From Anaspis maculata (lineage: Eukaryota > Arthropoda > Insecta > Coleoptera > Scraptiidae): DNA of 64,000 nucleotides. The position numbers were made by a program, and so were the translations under genes. Of this stretch, positions 57,512 through 64,000 are shown piece after piece. Positions within the stretch are counted from its first letter, which is position 1, and every line of letters begins with the position of its first letter. The stretch is taken from the NCBI GenBank assembly GCA_949128115.1, contig OX421961.1:107554363-107618362 (forward strand). The letters run 5' to 3'. The notes under the pieces were generated by a model that was not told the origin of the DNA, ran no database searches, and saw only the letters and a list, made by a program, of their open reading frames with translations.

Positions 57512-57760
57512 TTATGTATTAGTTTTTGGCAGAAAGTAATCGCCAAATACCTGCACTATTTTCGTGAGATTCTTCATCTCTTGATCCGTTAGTTTAAGGT
57601 TTTGAAAGATTTCGGCCGTTTCATCTCCCATGAAGTGAAGCTATACTGCTGCTTGCACTCCAGGATCTTGTCCAGTACATCCCGATGCCGCCATGTGGTT
57701 TTGTATTGCCTTTTTCAACTTCTTCCAGACTATTCCTAGCTCACCACTCACGACCATCAG
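57512..57760 (-). pseudogene. retrotransposon gag fragment (Ty3/gypsy-like)
   Basis: On the minus strand one frame reads VSGELGIVWKKLKKAIQNHM then AASGCTGQDPGVQAAV, a TAG stop, LHFMGDETAEIFQNLKL, MKNLTKIVQVFGDYFLPKTN and ends. This is the familiar N-terminal gag layout of arthropod gypsy-type elements: W..(W/L)K..., A.L...G..A.EI...L, then F..YF.P..N. Just before it another frame supplies ERYNALKNLLKKVNNP. An internal stop, a frameshift and loss of everything downstream (a transposon begins at 57414) make it a relic. Nucleocapsid, protease and reverse transcriptase are absent. Confidence 0.6.
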
Positions 57761-57864
57761 CTTGGGTTGTTCACCTTCTTTAGCAGGTTCTTCAGGGCAT
57801 TATATCTTTCCTGATTGGAACATCCCAGCACTCTCTTAATAATTATACGCTCAACGAATACAAC

Positions 57865-57882
57865 TTTTTTTTTTTTTTTTTT
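57865..57882 (+). repeat. 18-base T homopolymer
   Basis: Uninterrupted T run between the gag fragment and the putative LTR. On the minus strand it is an A run. Confidence 0.85.
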
Positions 57883-57889
57883 AAGATTT

Positions 57890-58555
57890 CGCATCAACCA
57901 CAAAGGGTTATTAGCGATGACAAGGAGGTTTAAGTACCTGATCCTTGAGTACGGGTTCGAATATAATTGAGACGATCGTTTTAAAACAAACACTGTTTAT
58001 TACTGCGTACTACAATAAATACACTCCAACAATCATTGATTAAGAAATATCGCTGTTATTACTACTCGCTTTTATTCCGCTCGCTACCACTTCGCATTCC
58101 AATTCATAACTGCTCGTGAGCTGACGATTGATGCCTTATACATATAGGCCTCCAACTAGTGTTCCCGAACTTTCATCATCTTCCAACAAACTCGACAGTG
58201 ACCCGGCATACGATTTTCTAGGCGACTCCCGAACAATCTCACACTCTTCGCGCATAATTCTGACGTGCTCTAGAGCCGGCGCCGCCGCCAAATGGACAGA
58301 TGTGTCTTGATCAGGCGTTTGAGTCTCCATGCATTTCAATGCCACCTCGCCTACTCTAGAGATGTCCAGAGCTCCGCGCATTCGTACACTGCGGCCGTGG
58401 AAGAGTCTAGAAATATCGCGTGTTTACCAGAATGCACGGGAATCGTCGCTCGTAGCAATATTATCGCTTACATCTCGATTGACACTCGGATCCCCTCGTG
58501 AGAATTCTCGATATAGTGATAATACATCTCACATATCGGTGTATTACATACGACA
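57890..58555 (-). other. possible 5' LTR of the gag-bearing relic
   Basis: Read on the minus strand this block starts TGTCGTATGTAATACACCG (58555), is G/C-richer than its surroundings, and near its end has GTATTTATTGTAGTACGCAG and AATAAACAGTG, plausible polyadenylation signals. The gag fragment follows downstream on the same strand, as expected for a 5' LTR. The exact 3' boundary, primer site and target duplication are not resolved and no partner LTR is present. Confidence 0.35.
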
Positions 58556-59525
58556 ATACCTAAATGGGGGTAAGTGGCTCTAATTTTTCTTTTGCTGCGT
58601 GTCTGTTTTCTACCTCTTCGTTTGTACATGACGAATTTGCACATTGATAGGGTGCATTACCTGGTCTTGGTTTATTGGGTATTAAGGACGTGGCTCTTTT
58701 TGGTGTTCTCTTCAAACTTCAAAGAAAAAGCGCACGAAGAAAGAGAAAATTGTGACGGTCAATCAAGAGGAGACGATCCACACCCCACACCCTATCATCC
58801 TCTTTCTCGACTTCCACAGCAGAGGTGTTGCCAACAAAAGAAGTGTGTCGCGGCGAGAGGTTCCCGATCAATACCCCAGGAGGCCGTCGCCCGTACGCGC
58901 CCGACAGACTAAATATCCTGCCGCCCCCCAACCACTGACGCCCCGCCGGTTTCGTCTCCTTCCAGCCAGACTCCCGGTACTCCCACAAACTTCTCATTGT
59001 TACTCCGGTAACAACTAGGACTAGGTTCATTCAAACCTTCCATCTCTCTGGATTAACACTTTTTCCTCTTCAAGCACACGCGAATTCCTGTAAATATCGC
59101 ATCATTGCTGCTGTGCTGTCACTGCTCCTGCTGGATGCATCTGGAATGTTGATTCCACCACCACGAACTTTCTCCCCCGAGAAAAGTATTATTAAAGAAT
59201 TTAATGAAGTAAACAGCGCGAGTTTTTCGACACGACTGGAATAATTTTAGTGGGTGTAATTCATCAAAAAAAAAAAAAGGGCGGGAAGGCTTTTGTTATT
59301 ATGATTCATTGCTTCAAGGGCGCGGATTTAAATGGGCCTCGAGACGTGCTTGCCTTGCTTTTCACGCGGGGATTATCGACAGCGAGAGATGGCGAAGATT
59401 AACTTTCATTTCGAAAGGTCGCCAAATTCCTCTCGTTTCTGGTGACGAACAAAACGTACGCGAATTCCTCGAATAGTTACCGCCGGTTGTAGCAGGTAGT
59501 TGAATAGGAGTTCAGATCAAATCGG
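58556..59525. other. gene-free stretch
   Basis: No recognised gene. A G/C-rich patch at 58780-58990 gives mirrored frames on both strands. A 12-A run sits at about 59266. Confidence 0.5.
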
Positions 59526-59533
59526 ATGAGAGA

Positions 59534-59986
59534 TAGGGATGTCCAACTTCGATTCGATTCATACCTGAATCGATTCAATGGAAACGATGCATCTGAAAAG
59601 TTGAATCGATTCATCTGTATACGATTATTTAGTGAATCGATTCAAACTAATGTGATTGTTGTTTCGATTAATACGCACGCGACAACACTCGTAAATGCCG
59701 AAAAGCCGTTCAGTTTTTTGGTCATTTGTGTCGACTATTGATGAAAAATCATTTATTATTGTCAACATTATTATTATTCTCAAAAATATTTGCCAGGGGC
59801 ATCATCTATCAACAGTATCAACACCACAAGCCTTGATAAGTTGCCCTGCCGAACTGAATGCACTAAGATCGGTTCTTTTCGATGCATCGATTCATTTCAT
59901 ACGATTTTTTAATCGAATCAAACTATTGATCACGATTCGATTCGATTAGCACGAATCGATTCACCGACAACATTTGGACATCCCTA
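59534..59986. mobile_element. hAT-like element rich in GAATCGATTC
   Basis: A 453-bp element with ends TAGGGATGTCCAA and complement TTTGGACATCCCTA, flanked by perfect ATGAGAGA copies (59526-59533, 59987-59994). Eight-base duplications and GGGATGTCC ends fit hAT. Both halves carry clusters of GATTCGATTC or GAATCGATTC (about ten copies), likely subterminal binding sites. No transposase. Confidence 0.9.
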
Positions 59987-59994
59987 ATGAGAGA

Positions 59995-62019
59995 TGAAAG
60001 TTCGTGGGTGGTTTTGGCGCTGTTGTTTACTTGTGGACTTGCAAAAAGTACTAAGAGATCGAGGAAAAAAGCGCGATCGCGACAATGGCAAAGGTCAACG
60101 GGAGATGGCGCGGCGCGCCATTGTAACGGAACATTTTCTCTGAGAAACAACGGCTGGGATGCTGCTGCTGGAGATGCCATAAAGGCTTTTTGCTCGCAGG
60201 CCCAGAAAACAAAACAAAGCCATCTGTTGCAAGACGCTGGCTGCTCTCTCACTCTCTCTGTCTCTCCGAAAGCCAGCGAGATGAATGAACACGAGTGGGT
60301 TGAAAAACACCTCCCCTGCTGATGCTTGAGGAGTATGGAGCAGGGTTTGTCAAGCCTCCGGAGCTTCTCAATATTCACGCGCAGTCATCACGCTAATAAC
60401 ACCTACACGTGGCCCATAACAATCCACCGGGTGAATTAGCACCACCGAGCTTGTAAAATAACAATAAAGTTCCACCGACCGAAGCTGGAAGAGGTTATTT
60501 GTGGGGCCCACGCTACAGGAAGCTGGTGGCGTTGCTGTCACTCCCCCCAATGTTTGACTTACAAATTCCGGATTGTGTGCGGGTAAATAATACCTGGGGC
60601 ACCGGAATCTTTCGCCTGTGTGTGGTGTTTGCAAACTCTTTCCTTGTACAAAGTTATCTCACTGGCGGTAAAAGCAGAGAACCAAATTCGATTAAAACTG
60701 CTTTGATGAGATCCATCTCCTCTCTCATAAAATCGCAAACAGATATATTTTCCGCTCCGATTCCAAATGACTGGGTTTATGCATTCCGCTTCCGTTCCGC
60801 TGTTTCCCACGGGAGTTACAATTAAGTGCAACAAAGTACGAACACTAAACCTGGCTCTAATCCGATCTGGAAATGGAAAAAATGTCAAATTAATGCTCCG
60901 GCGTGAGCCCGACTGCACCTGGTGCTGCGCTGATACTGCAACTTCCATTATAGCATCAGCGCTCAATATTGGAGACTCTGTTTTCTTTATTTAATTTCGG
61001 ATATTTACACATCTATGGCTCCATAGCCATTTCTCTAGTTCTAGCTTAGCGAGCGTGAAGCTAGTCGATAATCAAAGAAAAGAAAATGGACAAAATTATT
61101 ACCACTTTTCCAAACACGCGATCCGTTATATACGTGCACTAAAAGTTTATTAGAGTTCGCAAAGCTTCTCTAAGAGTTATCTTCTTTCTCGCGCCGTGCC
61201 TAAGCATATCTTGAGAGAGATGTAAATCGTCGGTAATATTCGCGGAACCATCCCCGTCGGCGGAGTCTCCGATGAATCATTTCGCTAACTTTGGAATTAG
61301 AGACTCTGAATAACCACCGTCGCCCGCAAAGCAGCCGAGAAAATATCGATCTTTTATTATAGACGTTGATGTTTCTATACAAAAAATAAAGCTCCTCCGT
61401 TTATTTTTAGCGACACCTACTCCTAAAACATCATTGTTTTTGTCAATAAGCAAATTGAATTTATTTTAGACACGACACCAAACAATACCAGAGGTCATCA
61501 TATTCAAAGGTCAGTCGTCAGGTCCTAAAGAGAGGCAAAGTGAACTGACATGGAAAGCGCAAAAGTCTATACGCACATGTAAATTTTAAAGTCTGCAAGT
61601 TTTCACGCGATCCATTCAATCGAATTGATCGAGTCCCGCATGGCTGCACTGATGTTTTTGGGTCGATGGTCATGAGAGGCGCGTTTGCCACGCCACACTG
61701 ATGATAGAAATTTCAGCATCACACCTTCAATGTGGTTGAAGGGGAGTGTTAATTCATCCTTTGAACTACGAACTTCACAATCATAAGGTTTGTTCGCGTC
61801 GCATGAACTTTTTGCACTTTCTGCACCCTAGCCAATAGCGTGGGGTCCCTGGCAGCAGCTGACCAATCACAGCAGTTTGAGTGCAGAAAGTTCATGCGAC
61901 ACGAACAAACCTATAATAACCTTTGAATGTCAAATTTGAATCTAGGAATAAACCGCGTGAAGTAATGAATGGAAATGACAAACAAAATGAGACACTTGGC
62001 TAGGTTCATACACCAAGTT
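59995..62019. other. gene-poor stretch
   Basis: One MITE at 61786-61912. The 151-codon minus frame 59923-60378 and 135-codon frame 60559-60966 lack protein features and overlap open plus-strand frames. Confidence 0.5.
61786..61912. mobile_element. MITE with AGGTTTGTTCG ends
   Basis: AGGTTTGTTCGCGTCGCATG and complement pair over about 40 bp, through AACTTT-CTGCAC. ATA is found directly outside both ends (61783-61785, 61913-61915), a possible 3-bp duplication. 127 bp. Confidence 0.7.
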
Positions 62020-62377
62020 TAAGGATGGAGGTAAATTGATAAAATAAGGCTTTGCGGAAATCAATCAATCCATGCGGGCTTATTTCTTCACAGAAATTCA
62101 CCATTCACGTCTTTTTGGAAAGCTACAAGGATGTACTTTAGTCTGAGCGTAAAGACATTTTCGAAATCCAAAAAAAATTCAAGTTTTGATGAAACTATTT
62201 TCAGATTTTGGAAATGTCTATACTCTATAGGCTCAAAACCGACCTCAAACCAAAGTACATCCCTGTAGCTTTCCAAAAAGACCTGAATGTTAGATATCTG
62301 TCAAGGAATAACAAGCCTGCACGAACTGATTCCGCATCAACGCCTTATTTCTTCACCAAGTTAAACTCTGTCCTTAA
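62020..62377. repeat. inverted repeat related to the 47.5 kb repeat
   Basis: The left arm (about 62020-62170) and right arm (about 62205-62377) are inverted copies sharing TTTTTGGAAAGCTACA and TTAAGGA blocks. The same sequence (CTTTCGAAAGCTACAAGGACG, less one base) occurs at 47760-47785, so two copies face each other here and one copy stands alone there. GTTCATACACCA occurs on both sides (62004 and 62429). Confidence 0.65.
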
Positions 62378-62515
62378 CGTGTAAGGGTTAAGGAGGATGA
62401 ACTTATATTTAATGATTACCCGTGGCGTTCATACACCAGAGTAATGGATAAGGGAAAAGAGTTAGAAATGGGTTGTCTGCAAGTTGTCTGTTTGGTAAAT
62501 AATAGATACTAGTCT

Positions 62516-62653
62516 CCAGTTCCACCAACTTTTATGAACGAATCAACTTAATCACTTTCAAAGTAACTAAGCAACTGGCTATGCTGTTGGCTGGTGCATA
62601 GCAACTATCAGCGTGATAAAGTTAATACGCTCGTAAAAGCTCTGTGGAACTGG
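62516..62653. mobile_element. MITE copy 3 (intact)
   Basis: CCAGTTCCACCAACTTTTAT and CCAGTTCCACAGAGCTTTTA (other strand) bound 138 bp with GGCTGGTGCATAGCAACTAT at the centre. It is the undisturbed relative of 18129-18524. Confidence 0.75.
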
Positions 62654-64000
62654 CCAGTGGCGTACCTAGCTAGCGTATTTGACACCCGAGGTAGACTATC
62701 CCGCCCCACCCCCAACCTACCTAGAGAATAAACGCCCTAGGAATTTTTGGATCGAAAAATTGCGCCCCAGCTAATTGGTGACTTGGTATTTAGACTTGAA
62801 AAACCAATTTCTTGACAAAGCACAAAGCTGAAAACACCATAAGAGAAAACGGATTTCAACTAACTCATCTTGCAGCCTACAAGGCCTTGCGCCCCAGATC
62901 CGTAGACCCCTTTTCCCTCTTGCACCTCAAATAATCTGTCACTGACACCCCCTTAACTGCTGGTTCCCAGTGCGATTGGTAGTTGTAGCAAAATCGAGAA
63001 GCACACTATGTCAAGCGTCAACATGACGGCAACTGAATACAGCATTTGAGTATTAAGTTCAAAATCTTGTATCAAGATGACATTCAAGATAAAAAATCAG
63101 GGACACCAACAAAACTCGAATTTTGCATAGCAAGCACTGTGGCCTTGTGGCCTTTCTAAGCTTGGAATGGATTATGGATTGTGGCTATGGCTTGCCAAAC
63201 ATTTTTGGAAGCCGATTATCTTTGTATACCTAATAGGTATGAACTTTTTCTGTACCATCAAGTGTGCGACTCTACCTGCCGACATTTTGGTTCCAGAGTT
63301 ATTTGTACAGGGTTATTTCATCCTCTACGGTAATCGCGTTTTACTCGAAAAGTACGCATCTCAGAATAACACAACTCTCATTATCTTTTATCAACCACGA
63401 TCTGTGAGAAAATAGTTTTTTTTTTTAATAGGGTTCAAAAACATCGTGTTAATAATTTATCAGGATTTAATGGGTATGACTCATTTCTGCCTTAGGTTGA
63501 TTAATTATGGTGCAACAATAAGTAGGCTTGGTACTAGTTTTTATTGGAATCCAATATCCGCTTTGGCCTTCGGCTCTTATATGGTGCTTTTGAACTTATA
63601 TAGTGCCGAAGAAAATTTATCAGTTCGTTGCCTTGATGAGCTGTCGATATTTCCTTGCGACCTGAACCTTGGTTCCGGCCAGTTCTCCCTGTTTCAGCAA
63701 TTTTCTTTTTCGCTCGCAGAACAGTGTTTGTAGTTAGAGTTTAAATATTAGAATTCATATTTTTGTGAGATTCTGTGATTGTTATTTAGAAAACTTTAGA
63801 CAGTAGGTAGCTACCCTATAAACAATGACGTTAAGGGCCAGTAAATTACCAACACCACGTTCCGATCTCTGCAGGCGCTGGCACATTAGTTGCTTGCCGA
63901 CACGGCCCAGAATCAATCTGTCCTGCTGGCCGTAACGTGGCCGCAAGTCACTAAGCCTGCAAGGTGTTCAACCGTGCCAGTCAAGGGCCACCACTTTCCC
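62654..64000. other. gene-free end of window
   Basis: No recognised gene or complete repeat. CAGTGGCGTACC at 62655 looks like a hAT terminus, but no matching right end is present. Two plus frames (63167-63415 and 63446-63733) are hydrophobic and lie in tandem but match no family I know. Confidence 0.45.

Noticed and set aside
57940..57965. T-loop-like GGGTTCGAAT sequence suggesting a tRNA
   Set aside because: No matching D-arm, anticodon arm or acceptor stem around it; it lies in the putative LTR.
62655..62666. CAGTGGCGTACC as a hAT terminus
   Set aside because: No complementary right end or 8-bp duplication within the window; a similar CAGTGGCGTACG at 50055 also lacks a partner.

Overview
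This window looks like repeat-rich intergenic or intronic DNA from an insect nuclear genome. A sap-sucking hemipteran (whitefly or aphid relative) is plausible. I judge this from the AT-rich background, the many GTAGGTACCTAC-type strings, the long stretches without genes, many short palindromic transposons, and two repeat-borne protein families that I associate with hemipteran genomes. I find no complete host gene with a confident product, no tRNA or rRNA gene, no CRISPR array and nothing operon-like. Species assignment is inference.

The best coding content is on the minus strand at 4.9-7.9 kb. It is a broken gene of the DUF7869 type (key block FCDGCGGQNKN). It lies inside a 3.73-kb unit (4660-8393) with inverted ends, a 4-bp flanking repeat and a reiterated GGAYATGTYC-like motif near both ends, so it is a candidate autonomous DNA transposon whose transposase would be the DUF7869 protein. 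A 1112-bp PIF/Harbinger-like element (5958-7069, TTA target duplication) has jumped into its reading frame. A second degenerate protein (53874-54440, minus; block SRWLTTANRILRLYI) lies inside another inverted-repeat unit (53787-54908). A minus-strand retrotransposon gag fragment with a possible 5' LTR lies at 57.5-58.6 kb.

The rest is mainly a record of DNA transposons, several with ends and target duplications that can be read directly. These include Harbinger-like elements at 12247-12479 and 32292-32780, the second carrying a nested hAT-like element at 32334-32653. Others are a TTAA-flanked palindrome (20168-20670), an 8-bp-TSD insertion inside an older MITE (18143-18398), a hAT-like element full of GAATCGATTC motifs (59534-59986), and TA-flanked palindromes (45851-46462, 54451-54570).

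Three large foldback structures stand out: 14985-16235, about 28250-32115 and 41065-45420. The last is 4.36 kb with TA flanks and about 529-bp end arms enclosing two further large hairpins side by side, so a single strand could fold as a three-way junction. The 28-32 kb unit has arms built from about 150-bp tandem units and encloses a 118-bp minisatellite and GACA/GGAC microsatellites.

Region by region: 0-4.6 kb sparse small palindromes; 4.66-8.39 kb DUF7869 transposon; 8.4-14.9 kb mostly unexplained with small MITEs; 15-20.7 kb nested palindromes; 20.7-28.2 kb largely featureless; 28.2-32.8 kb foldback plus nested Harbinger/hAT; 32.8-41 kb MITE relics; 41-46.5 kb giant foldback plus palindrome; 46.5-49 kb tandem repeats and a possible LTR; 49-53.5 kb featureless; 53.5-58.6 kb transposon-borne pseudogenes; 58.6-64 kb hAT-like element and MITEs.
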